From positions 49,585,001 to 49,649,000 of the forward strand of contig CM072528.1 in NCBI GenBank assembly GCA_036898165.1: a DNA stretch of 64,000 bases, given 5' to 3'. The notes below the pieces were generated by a model, which did no database searches, had not been told where the DNA came from, and worked only from the letters and a program-made list of their open reading frames with translations. Shown piece by piece: positions 47,242 through 57,599 of this stretch (position 1 is its first letter; every line of letters starts with the position of its first letter). A program made the position numbers and the translations under genes. This stretch comes from Silybum marianum (taxonomy: Eukaryota; Streptophyta; Magnoliopsida; Asterales; Asteraceae).

Positions 47242-47575
47242 AAGAGAAGCCAAATCGAGTAACAAAGATTGGCGCGGTGGAGAGGACGGGAGCGGAGCCG
47301 GCTTCTTGAGAGAGGGTTATAAATTTTAGGGTTCATGACATGTGTCAAAATTAAGGAAATAGAAACAGACCAAAATGCCCTTGAAGTTAACCAGACTTTC
47401 TTAACAGAGTTAATTAAATGGACCAGAATTGAAACCAAGTGGCAACCACAATGACCAAAATTGAAACCAAGTGGCAACCATAATCATCAAAATTGTAATT
47501 AGTTTGAAATAGGGACTAGTCTTGATAGTGGATGGCAACCACAGGGACCAAAAGTGTAATTTACTCCAATATTTA

Positions 47576-48184
47576 TATACAAAAGTATTATGTTTTTAAC
47601 ACAAATTAATACACTTTTAACATAAACTCAAAATCAACTTTAAAAAAACTTGTGTCTTTTGTAGTCAAACCAAATAAACACTTAAATTCAATTTTTCTCA
47701 TAAAGTTCCTAATAGCTTTTAATATATCTTTTATTAAATCAAAAATTTAATTTATTCTATCAATATATATATATATATATATATATTTATTTATATTATA
47801 TAAGATTTATTTAAAAAAAACTTCCATTTTATTTAATTGTTTTGGACACATGAGAAAACATGTCATAAATAGTTTTGAAAATCAATGAATTGTGAAAAGC
47901 CTCTTAAAAAGAACTTATATCCATGCAATTGTGACCTAGTGGCCCTATTACCCATGCACCATGGTCTCTTGATTTAAATTTGTCATCATAATAAATGGTA
48001 GAGATGACCATCTTCTTAAATGTCAAAAGCCTACAAACCCATGTGAACAATAATGCAAATCCTTGCTACCTTGTAACAACATATCAATCATTTATTTCCC
48101 ATTTTAATGCTCACAAATTTTCATGCTTTTAGTTTGTCTTTGATTTGATCATATAAAAGAAGAATTTTATGGATTTATATAACT
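47576..48184. other. A+T-rich spacer, nothing recognised
   Basis: This contains a (TA)n run at about 47763-47787 and ordinary A+T-rich sequence. There is no gene or clear repeat. Confidence 0.5.
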
Positions 48185-48202
48185 AATATAATACTGATTT
48201 GA

Positions 48203-48393
48203 GCCAATGATGTGTAGCTCAGTTGGTTAAGGGACGATGAGATGTTTATTTCAATAAGCCGTTGGTCTTGGGTTTGATCTCAGGCTCTCTCGCAATCGCC
48301 TTTCCGCTGAGTGAGTCAAGTATGCCCCTCACATTAGGAATTGGCAGCCTGTGTGGACCGGTTTGCGTGTCCGGGAAATACACGTTTTGCTCA
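48203..48393 (+). mobile_element. tRNA-derived SINE
   Basis: The head holds an RNA polymerase III box A (TAGCTCAGTTGGTTAAG) and, about 50 bases on, a box B-like GGGTTTGATCTC. A tRNA-unrelated body follows to TTTTGCTC. It is flanked by an 18-bp direct repeat, AATATAATA(C/T)TGATTTGA (48185-48202 and 48394-48411), with one mismatch, as LINE machinery leaves. It is not a functional tRNA: the acceptor stem does not pair. Confidence 0.82.
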
Positions 48394-48411
48394 AATATAA
48401 TATTGATTTGA

Positions 48412-50413
48412 TATTATCAATCCTATTATTTTATTAATATAATATTAATTTAACTAGCTCTCTTTAAATAATTATGATCATTTCATACATGAATATATGA
48501 TATAAAGGTCTAAGGAATGGATCTTGCACTTCTCCATTTGCCTAAAGTAGTGTTATAAACTTTGTTCTTAGAAGGACCACATTTGTAAATCTTTGTTCAA
48601 CTTACATTTATTCTTATATGTATGCATGAATTAAATGCTATTTTACGTATAACAATTCTTTTCTTTTTTTTTTGCAAGTTGAAGCATGTAATAAACTCTT
48701 TGTCTTGAAGTTATTAAGATAGGACCCGATAGTTTTAATTAATTGTATCGATTCAGGTCATCTAGTATTAAATGTATCATATGTTAAAATCAAGACGTCA
48801 AATCAAATTCAATGAATGTTCTATATAATTCTGTTACTGTATGAAATCTAGAATAAAAGGGTCAAAGCCAGAACTTATAAACTTTTTGATGCTAATCTAA
48901 AAAAAATGATAAAATTTAAAAAACAAAGTAAAGAATTTTATATTTTTTATATTTTTATAGACATTGTGATCGACAATCTATTAAACTTATAATATTAAAT
49001 GACGTAAATTCCTCTGTTATAAAAAAAATTATCAAACATTTACGATAAAGTTTGAAGAAAATAACTTTTACATTATCGTAAACATTTTATTCTACAAATT
49101 TCTCCGGCGGGCTAAGTTGGAGACATTACCCCGAGGATGTCGTTGTTGGTCAACGAAAACCCCAACAAAGGGGAGTGCCACGTCATCCTCATGATGTTGA
49201 CTTCCACGTGTACCTGCCTAGTCTGCTTGGCAGCTACATGACAAAAATACCCTTCCACGTCAGCTGCATACACAGTAGTCTATCGCCGTCGCATTTACTC
49301 CTCTTGTTCCCTGACATGTGGGTGTGGGTCCCATTCGTATATCTTGTTTTTTACTTGCGTTTCTTTGCTCTGCTTTTCTATCTATTGTATTTAGGTTTTA
49401 TGTATTTACACTTTAACCCTTATTAATTTCGTTCTTTCAATTTGACCCCAATAACTTTTAGACATCATTATAAACAGAAAATGACCGAAAACTCTTGTTT
49501 ATTTTTGTTAATCTTTTTTCAAGATTTTATGAAAATTTATCTAAGAGTTGCTGTTTTTTTTACAGTGAGTTGCATGATCATTGTTGAATCATTTTCGCAA
49601 TTGTGTTTTAATTGTGATTAAATTGATTTTTATTTTTATTTTGATCCACATACGGTCAAGGTCGGATTTACTTTTTACTCAGTAGATTTTTGTGCCACAA
49701 CAAAATTGTTGTGGAGTATTGTAAATTTGTTTACGTTTCTGAACAGCACATCACACGTCATTTTGTTTTGTCTTGTACGGTGGTGCCACCACTTGACAAA
49801 GATTTTTGGATCCACCTCTATGTATGCTTGATTTTGTAAATCTGACAATATCATATTCCTGAAAGAACTAGAAACGGGCAAGGGAGGACATAGGGGGTCC
49901 CATGCATCAACTCAACGATTTAAGTATTTTTTTTGGTTTATGTAAGGTTCACATGATAAACTCTGAAAGGTGCTCCGGACAGGGATGGTCCTGAGGTTTT
50001 CTGTGCTCATGGATAAATAATTGAATAATACCCCAAATATTACAGCAAAAATTACCTATTGGTTATCATATTTTTTAACTTTATATAAAATGGATTAGAA
50101 ATGCAGTCTCTCGTTTATTCCAATTTCAAAATTGCAGCAATTAGCAAAAGTGCAAAACTAGAATTCAAAGAGCATGAATTCCCATTTTTAAACAATATTC
50201 CTTTTGCCAAGTTTATTGGCTTGTTATTTTCTGCCTATTTCTAGCATTATTTTCATTCCCCCTGCAGGGGCGGAACATGTTATAAAAATTCAGAAATCCA
50301 ACTGATATGTGCATTACTTTTTTTTGTTATGATCTATTATTAAACTTTAGAAAAAGAATTGGTTAACGTAAGACTAAAACTTTTAAATTGTTAACCGAAA
50401 AATAGGAAATATA
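48412..50413. other. Spacer, no gene recognised
   Basis: Mostly A+T-rich. Positions 49090-49340 are richer in G+C, with several ACGT words (CACGTCATCC, CCACGTGTACC, CCACGTCAGC). They look like a promoter or an old exon, but no downstream gene is visible and the frame at 49175-49426 has no recognisable domain. Positions 50268-50290 (GCAGGGGCGGAACATG) resemble a common hAT-type terminus. Confidence 0.35.
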
Positions 50414-50740
50414 CATTACAACAAAATTGGGTTTAGAGGGCATCAAAAACAATTAAACGTCCCAATAGACCATTTTATAAGACTTGATTTATACAAGTAA
50501 AAAGAAAGCATCTTATCTAAATACACTGTAATAAGTTTATAAGACGTTTTCGGACGTCTTAACAAAAATTTTAGGACAATTTTAATAAAAAAATGTCATA
50601 TAAAAGCAAGCGTCGTATAAAAAGATGAGTTATATGAGATTCAAAAAACTGTCCTATAAAATTGCTAATGTGACATTTTATATTAAAAGTGTCGTAAAAA
50701 ACTTGTTAGGACATCCCAAAACGTACTATAAACTTAGTAC
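50414..50740. mobile_element. CACTA-type terminal fragment with GACGTCTTATAA repeats
   Basis: It begins CATTACAACAAAATTGGG, one base from a CACTA start. Short repeats around GACGTCTTA, GTCCTATAAAA and GTCGTATAAAA occur in both orientations, like CACTA subterminal repeats. The other end was not found. Confidence 0.45.
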
Positions 50741-50944
50741 AACATCTTAAGATATAACACTTTGTTTTTTGATTATATAAACTAAATCTTATAAAATAGT
50801 TTATTAGAATGCTTAGAAATTGATAATATCCTATAAACATAATTTTATTTATTATATTTTTAAACTACTACAGATTAATAGATAAAAAATCTTTTAGATT
50901 AGTAATATAAGTAACTTAAACATTATTTTTTTATATTATTAAAA

Positions 50945-52373
50945 AACTAATTATACACGCTTTTTGTCGTTTTTAGTAAAACCGTGTATAAATGATGAAT
51001 TTGGACCCTTTTTACACGGTTGAAATGAAACCATTGCTAAAAATAAGGTTTTATACACGGTTCTAGTATATAAACCGTGTAAACAGGGTACTAGACAATT
51101 ACAAACGGTTGCAACAAAGAAACCGTGTACAAAACTCACCTTTTATACACGGTTGTGCATAAAAAACTGTATAAAAAAGTGTGTTAGTTTGTGTATAAAA
51201 AACCGTGTATAAAAGTCACATTTTATACACGGTTGTGTATAAAAACCGTGTAAAAAGGTGTGTTAGTTTGTGTATCCAAGATTTTTCCTTAGCGGGTGCA
51301 TCTTTAAGGTGGAGGTAACACCTGCAACGTCGTGGTCAGATCCCTAAGAGTCATTGTGTCGATTTAGAAAATAAAATACATTTTTTTTAAATGTAATTAA
51401 GATTTTGAGCAAGACGTAATAATATGTCATACTCCGACGTGTTTTTAAGCCGAATTCCACCGTTTCGATAACTATTTCCATTATTCTTTTAACTTTTTTT
51501 TTGTAGCTTTTTAATTTCTGTTTTCTTATGCATCCAAGTCTTCTAATATTACATAAAGATGTTTTTTTTAAAAGTAACAATTTTTTTTATGTAAAAACCA
51601 AAATACTCATTAATAATAATAAAAAGATAACTAAATATTGAATATTAAAATAATAAAATAATTTACAGGAAGCAAAGTGAAATTGGCTCCATCACTACTT
51701 TGGAATTGGGTTGCTTCCGTTGGAAAATTAAAATTGGGTGATGTCCCACATTGGCAAACACAAGAAGCATTTGCCTTAATACTTTAGTATTTATACAAAT
51801 GTTTCGATTGTCCTACATCGACATGCATAAGGAGTTATCCTCTATTAACTCCCTTTATAAATTGCACTTGCAAGCTTCTCTTTTACAATAGAGGTTATAA
51901 TGGCTAAGAGTAGTACCTCTTAAGTGTTTGTTGGGACACCTTGAAGTCCTTCTAGTTTTTTCTACTAAAATATATTAACTAAGCAGCTGCACGAGAGGTT
52001 AAAATCGTATAACAAAACTACGAAAAATTATTACAATTGTAAACGGTTTAAGCGAAAAAAACGTGTAAAATGGTTGTTTTTGTACACGGTTATTAATCCC
52101 TTTTGAAACGGTTTTTTGTAAAAAACCGTGTAAAGTTGATGAATTTTCTAAATGGTTTCATCTAAAAACCGTGTAAGATGGTGACTTCTATACATGGTTA
52201 TTAATCTTTTTATAAACGGTTTTGGAACCGTGTATAAAAGTTGAGTTTTATACACGGTTGTGAAACCGTGTAGAAAAGTTTGAAACTTTCACAAACACTG
52301 ACCTTATACAAGGTTTCAAAACCGTGTATAAAACCCAAAACAACCGTTTATAAAAGCGTATTTTGTATTAGTG
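50945..52373. mobile_element. Non-autonomous CACTA-type transposon with ACACGGTT subterminal repeats
   Basis: The right end on the minus strand reads CACTAATACAAAATACGC. The left end AACTAATTATACACGC is a worn copy. Both subterminal zones (50980-51280 and 52010-52360) are packed with TTTATACACGGTT and AACCGTGTATAAA in both orientations, at least a dozen copies, the usual transposase-binding arrangement of CACTA elements. The roughly 700-bp core has no transposase; 51670-51960 includes GTCCCACATTGG and may be an inserted LTR fragment or captured DNA. Confidence 0.72.
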
Positions 52374-52540
52374 GTACCTTGGAATGAATCGATAGAATCA
52401 AATCGAGATACAGAGAAGTTAGGGTTTTATATTGTTTGCTGAAATAGATGGAATCGAATCAGACACAAGCCACAATACATTAGGTTTATTCAGCTGAATC
52501 AAATGGATTATTTCATGAAATCATCTCCCTATAATCCATG

Positions 52541-53400
52541 GGCGCCGGTCCTAAGGTTTTTCATGCCAGGGCGGAAAAGTGGAAAAAATGGCCCCATATA
52601 CAATATAAAAACATAAATGAGACATCAAGCAGGCAATGCATTTTCTTTTTTATCAAGTATGATAAAATAATACAACTTGAGACTTAAATGGAAACCTTGA
52701 ATGACAAAACTTAAGCATACCTAATCTAAAGCAGGTCTTCGAGTAACCGAGAAGTGTTCTTGCATCTATTATTGTCTTGGGCTTTTAAAACAAAAACGTC
52801 AATTATTTTATCATGGTATACGATTGTTAAAAACTTGTTCTTAAAACTGAAAATAATAACTGATTCAACCTATCTTAATTTATAATAATACGTAATTACA
52901 CAAAAATAAAATTAAAATACAAAAAATACATGAATGTAGAATAATATAGAAGACTACTCTATATTTATAAAAAAAAGCTACCTTCGTTTATAATCTTTAT
53001 CAAGATCTTCATAAGATGAAAAAAAAGAATTATTACTTTATAATGTGTTTGAATCATACTTTTATATTATCTTCTACCAATTAAACTTTTTTAAGGAAAA
53101 AAAAGGTTAAAATAAAATTAAATTTGCCTGAAGGATACTTATCTTATTTGAGCGGAGTAAAAACAGGTGGTTAAAAAACATTTAAATATATATATATTAT
53201 ATTATACAACTAAAAAAAAGACCAATAGTTTAATACACACGTATTCCTTTATTGTTTTTTGACTTTTGATGAATAGTATTCTTTTATACATAACTACAAA
53301 AGTACCTTGGGATTGATTGTTGTCCCGGGCCGTTGATGCCCTGTGATTGATTGTTGCCCCGGGCCGTTGCCCTTGCTGCCCTGCCTTAGGGCCGGGCCTG
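52541..53400. mobile_element. Inverted-repeat element with GCCGGTCCTAAGG ends
   Basis: Left GGGCGCCGGTCCTAAGG and right (reverse complement) GCAGGCCCGGCCCTAAGG are similar. GCCAGGGCGG on the left and GCCCCGGGCC words on the right fit a hAT-like family. A related block GGGCCTTTGATGCCCATGG...GGTCGGGCCTGGC lies at 53550-53615. Borders are approximate. Confidence 0.5.
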
Positions 53401-53881
53401 CTATAATCGATGAATCGTTAAATGGAACATAGAATTGAAAGAAAGGATGGTAGAAACGCAAATCGAAAGTCAGAGAAAGGGTCGTGAGGTCTGAGGACGA
53501 TCAAAAAATTGAGCCTACTAAAGCAATCATGTGGATGAAAGATTGATGTCCTATGGGCCTTTGATGCCCATGGTTGTCGCCATCATTGGCCATGGGCTAA
53601 GGTCGGGCCTGGCTCAGGGATATTAGAAAATACAAAGAACGTCTACTAAGAAATAAAAAAAAAGTCACTCGAAATAAAAAAAAATACTTTTAAAAAATCT
53701 ATCAAAAAAAACCAAAACACTGAAGAAAAAAATCTCTTAAAGCAATCGAATTCAGCTGTAACGAATATTTCAATACAAGAAATAGCATGCTTTCAAGTAA
53801 TTACTCTCTTTCTATACTTTCTCGTGTCTCTATTCCTACCAATCATTCTTCAAATTCACTGTCACTGTAGGCGATATATGA

Positions 53882-53938
<57 letters not shown>

Positions 53939-53942
53939 AAGA
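53401..53942. other. A+T-rich spacer with (TA)n(GA)n tract
   Basis: No gene is seen. A (TA)n tract joined to (GA)n at 53881-53935 leads directly into the next MITE. Confidence 0.5.
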
Positions 53943-54196
53943 GGGAGGAAAGTTCAAATGCAAACTCAAATTTGGTTGTAAACGTGAGAACAAATGAGCG
54001 CGCGACACGTGTCTGAATATAGATTATTCAGACTGAATAATCAAAGAAATATCCCGCTGAATAAAACTGAATAAACACTATATTCAGTTTTATTCGGTCT
54101 GGATTTTTTTTTATTATTCAGTCTGAATATGACACGTGTCGCGCTCTCGTTTGTTCTCACGTTCACAACCAAATTTGAGTTCTCATTTGAACCCGC
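53943..54196. mobile_element. MITE with G-box in both arms
   Basis: The two arms of about 100 bp are inverted: TTCAAATG(C/A)(A/G)AACTCAAATTTGG, TGTAAACGTGAGAACAAA and GCGACACGTGTC on the left recur reversed on the right. ATTCAGACTGAATAAT marks the centre. Each arm holds the palindrome GACACGTGTC, a G-box core. A (TA)n tract flanks the right side. Confidence 0.85.
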
Positions 54197-54225
54197 ATAT
54201 ATATATATATATGCATAGATACTTA

Positions 54226-54514
54226 GAGGGAGGTTAATGCGAGGATGATAACAATTTACGAGAATGCGAGGATAATCCTCAGCCAATCATTTTTGTACAT
54301 GAAAATTTTCATGTACAAAATCACATATGATTCATGTACAAAATCACATGTGATTTTCTACAAAATCATAAATGATCCGAACGACTTTCAATGCGACTTA
54401 AGTGGCCCAAAAGTCGCCTGCTACAGTTAGTGCAAAATCACATATGATCTTGTACATGAAAAAAGCTCATCGCATTCTCGTAAATTGTTACCGTTCTCGT
54501 ACGAATCCGCCCCT
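54226..54514. mobile_element. Mutator-type MITE
   Basis: Inverted ends share AACAATTTACGAGAATGCGA. The direct repeat AGATACTTA is perfect at 54217-54225 and 54515-54523. The core repeats AAAATCACATATGAT-like words four times. Confidence 0.85.
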
Positions 54515-55002
54515 AGATACTTATGTATGTGTATAAAAGCTGCAAAAGTTGAGGGGGGTATTTGATCCAGTTTTGAAAGTTGGTAGTGTAAGTGAAAAAT
54601 AAGCAAGGGTAAAATAGTAAAGTTAAGTATGTGTGGAATGGTCATATCATATCTAGTCTTTTTGTGTTGGGTACGATAACGATCCGTGAAGGGTCTTGTG
54701 TGGCTGGCAAGAAATGATGGATGAAGAATGGCCGTATTCAGTTTATGATCCAAAATTCAACTGTTCCAACTACCCTCTTTCCTAATCAATGCCCCATGCA
54801 CTCTAATAAAATTTAAACATTCAACTCAAATAACAAATAAAAATCATACTTTTTTTTATAGGTTGTTATTTCACATTTTTTGTTTCTTATTGAATTAGTT
54901 GAGGTATCTGCAACCTCGTCTGAATGGCACAGTCATTCTCATAATAAAATGGTTGTATATATATATATATATATGTATGTGTGTTGTTGTATATATAGAG
55001 AG

Positions 55003-55487
55003 GTGAGTTCAAATTAAAAACAGAATCAACTTATGAGAATGGAAAAACGCTTACATTGCATGTGATTTTCGAGAGAATCATATGTCATTAATGAACGGCA
55101 GAGCCGTCGATTAGCATGTTAAATCTTAGTTTTTGAACAGGGCCACCGAAATGTTAGGACCACTTTTACTTGCAACTGGGCTTGAATTTAAATAGCACAA
55201 CGGTTGTATAATTCCTTTCAAAATCAAAAACGACTATTAAGTTATGAGAACGGTATATATTTAAAAGAACAGGAGAACGTGCAAATCATATGTGATTTTA
55301 CACTAACATCACGTACAAAATCACATGTGATTCAAGTGACCTTTGCCCCGCGACCTGAAGACGTAGCCACAAGTCACCCGTTCACTTTTTTTTGACCGTT
55401 CATGGAAAATCATTTGTGATTTTGCACGTAAATTGTCCGTTCTCGTGTTCTTTTAAATAGATATTGTTCTCGTTTGATCCTACCCCC

Positions 55488-55490
<3 letters not shown>
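55003..55490. mobile_element. Composite MITE upstream of the RGF gene
   Basis: Left GTTATGAGAACGG, TTTAAAAGAACAGGAGAACG and the right-hand reverse complement GAGAACAATATCTATTTAAA, AGAACACGAGAACGG are inverted (inner pair at about 55236-55490). An outer related start GAGTTCAAATTAAAAACAG lies at 55006, so a second decayed copy is probably nested. The core shares AAAATCACATGTGATT with 54226-54514. A (CT)n(TA)n tract follows. Confidence 0.6.
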
Positions 55491-55526
<36 letters not shown>

Positions 55527-55907
55527 GTATGAGAGTGGCAATTAATAAAGAAATGTGATGTGTTATTAATTGGAAAAGTAGTTTTAAGGGCACATGATAG
55601 CCTAAAAGGGCAAATAAGATGTTAAGTAGATAGAGAGAGGGTTCAAAATGTGGCTAGTCTCTATTTTCTCCCTCCATTTTGCCATGCCTTCCTTGTCTTG
55701 ATTATATAGACAGATCTCACAGCAATTTTAATTGTATAAGCTGGGACAGTTTTGTCCCTTCCTTCCTTCCATCCACATGCATATATTATTAACTTCTTCA
55801 TTAGTATTTAATTATTTATCATATTTGCATGCAAGTACTGGAAGAAGGGTAAAACAGGGAAACTTGAGCAAATTGAAAACCATCATGATGTGGGTCCCTA
55901 TCACCCT

Positions 55908-55919
55908 CTTTATATATCA
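55908..55919 (+). promoter_or_regulatory. TATA box of the RGF peptide gene
   Basis: CTTTATATATC lies about 130 bases before the ATG. A (GA)n tract and a (TA)n tract (55971-56022) lie between, probably in the 5' UTR. Confidence 0.6.
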
Positions 55920-55964
55920 CACATACACCATTGCTATCTTCCAATACCATATACCATATCAGAA

Positions 55965-56006
<42 letters not shown>

Positions 56007-56050
56007 ATATATATATATATATGTAGTGATAGTATTCATATCTAAACTCA

Positions 56051-57262
56051 ATGAAGCCATTTCTCCAGGTGGTCACTCTTTTGCTTCTGTCCACTCTTCT
56101 TTATGAAGCTCAAGGTATGTTCCAACTTCTGAACATATATACAGGTCAGGTTCAAGGGAAAAGCACAAAAGAATGAAAAAATAAGAACACTCTACTAACC
56201 GTTCATCTGGATTCTGGACGGTATGCACATGTGTATACTTGTAATTTTAAGCAATTTGTCCGATATACACATGTTCATAACATGCACAAATGCATAAAAA
56301 TCAAGAAACAACTTCAATTACGGGTATCCACATATGCATACCCTCCAGATGAATGGTTATCATTGTGTTTCTCAGTTTTTCACTTTTTTGAGGTTTCCTC
56401 TAAGCCTCCCTCTACACACACACATATATATATATAACACATACACATGCACGCATACACAAATATATATATCTATATATATGTAAATATATAAGCGGAG
56501 GTTCAAATGAGAAAACCTTCATTTTATGCGTGAACAATTTTATTAGATATGCTAATTAATACATGTGGGGAACCTCGTGATGTGCGGGTGATTTGGCTCG
56601 TTGAAGGTCGCACATGTCTCTGATTTAGTTTGTACATGTGATAGACTATAGTATCATATTTGAGCTGTTTAGTAAAAGATTGTTCCTGTATTTTATATTT
56701 TATAAAATGAAGGTGTTTTCGTCTGAACCATTACATATATCATATCGTATTGTGTAGTTGAGGTTAAATTTTAATATTATGGTATTCTAAATTAAGTTTG
56801 CTTTCATTGTGTATTTGTTTGCAGGAATAAATAGAAAACTCATGACAAAAACTCTCTCTTCTAGTACTACAAGTGCTACCCTAATCTCTTCCAAGGTTGG
56901 TCCTTTCTCAAGATTTTCACATATTTTGACTCAAATAAAAACTAAAAAGAAAAAGCATTTTCTTTTTCAGTAACATATTTTTAGTGAGTCATATTATTTA
57001 AACCTTCTTTGACTCAAATTATAATATTGAAAATGGAAAAAAAAGACTTTAAAATAACTTTAATTTTCATTCGCAGAATCACGAGAATGATGGAAATACG
57101 AAAATCAAATCTACGGAAGGAAATCTTGCAATTAATTCACCACCAAAACATTCAAAATCCGGCAAAAGAGAGGTTAGGGCGCCACCACATTACCCTGACG
57201 TTATAGACCTAGCTGGGATGGATTATTCTCCGGCTCGGAGAAAACCACCAATACATAACTAA
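56051..57262 (+). CDS. Precursor of an RGF/GOLVEN/CLEL sulfated root-growth peptide
   Basis: Three small exons, 56051-56114, 56825-56895 and 57077-57262, with GT-AG introns and matching phases, give 106 aa. Residues 1-22 (MKPFLQVVTLLLL, then STLLYEAQG) are a signal peptide. A variable polar region follows, and the last 13 residues are DYSPARRKPPIHN, the conserved RGF/GLV/CLEL motif. In the family the Asp-Tyr is sulfated by TPST, prolines may be hydroxylated, and the secreted peptide acts through RGFR/RGI receptor kinases on root meristem size, gravitropism or lateral roots. GKREVRAPPHYPDV upstream offers a basic processing region. The third exon ends in TAA at 57260-57262. Intron 1 (710 bp) carries two MITEs. 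Which RGF paralogue it is cannot be told. Confidence 0.88.
56142..56415. mobile_element. MITE in RGF intron 1, same family as 1700-1963
   Basis: Left GGTCAGGTTCAAGGGAAAAG and right TTTCCTCTAAGCCTCCCTCT correspond to the ends of 1700-1963. Core words ATGCACATGTGTATAC and GCACAAATGCATA are shared. The target duplication is hidden in the (CA)n/(TA)n flank. Confidence 0.6.
56493..56741. mobile_element. MITE in RGF intron 1, GGTTCAAATGAGAA family
   Basis: Left GGTTCAAATGAGAAAACC with TTCATTTTAT and GAACAATTTTA is inverted on the right as TTGTTCCTG, ATAAAATGAAGGTG and TTTTCGTCTGAACC. It shares the outer word with the G-box and palindromic MITEs. Confidence 0.65.
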
Positions 57263-57582
57263 GGTTAAATACAAAATGAAAACAAATTTTAATTTAAAAT
57301 AATATATTTTGGATTTTGGAAGTCTATATGAAGGTAGATCAGTCGGGATGCGTACATCAAGAACCAAAGGCGAACGCTTTAATCTCTCAGTAAATTGTTC
57401 ATAATTGAATAATTAATGTTTTCTAATTTATTATATAGGTATCTTAGATGTTGAAAGAAAACGATTATGTACATATTACTTTATATTATCATCTTAGAGT
57501 ATCGGACTTGGATAAATCGTTATAAATATATTGTGATATTTATAACCATAAGCCCTTGGTGAGCTTTGTAGGCCTTTGTTGT

Positions 57583-57588
57583 AATAAA
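57583..57588 (+). terminator. Poly(A) signal of the RGF gene
   Basis: AATAAA lies 320 bases after the stop codon, followed by TGTGTGAAATCTGTGAATG, a GT-rich downstream stretch. Confidence 0.5.
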
Positions 57589-57599
57589 ATGTGTGAAAT

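Larger units (their letters stand above)
45655..47566. mobile_element. Mutator-like element with about 200-bp inverted ends
   Basis: The left end GAGTAAATTACATTTTTGG and the right end (reverse complement) GAGTAAATTACACTTTTGG begin inverted repeats of about 200 bp. These share CACTATCAAGA, CCCTATTTCAAACTAATTAC and GGTTGCCA words. The direct repeat CAATATTTA is perfect at 45646-45654 and 47567-47575. There is no transposase frame. A TRIM solo LTR (45976-46114) and a MITE (47027-47241) are nested inside. The remaining core of about 1 kb includes CCGGTGAACTCACCGG and a (GA)n/(CT)n pair and could be captured host sequence. Confidence 0.9.

Noticed and set aside
48203..48290. A functional tRNA gene
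   Set aside because: Boxes A and B are present, but the cloverleaf and acceptor stem do not form, and the long flanking duplication shows a SINE.
49175..49426. A membrane-like small protein of 83 residues
   Set aside because: The hydrophobic part comes from T-rich sequence. There is no conserved motif and no clear transcript signals.
54245..54753. Small frames across the MITEs near 54.4 kb
   Set aside because: They span MITE ends and simple repeats; no domain or splice context supports them.
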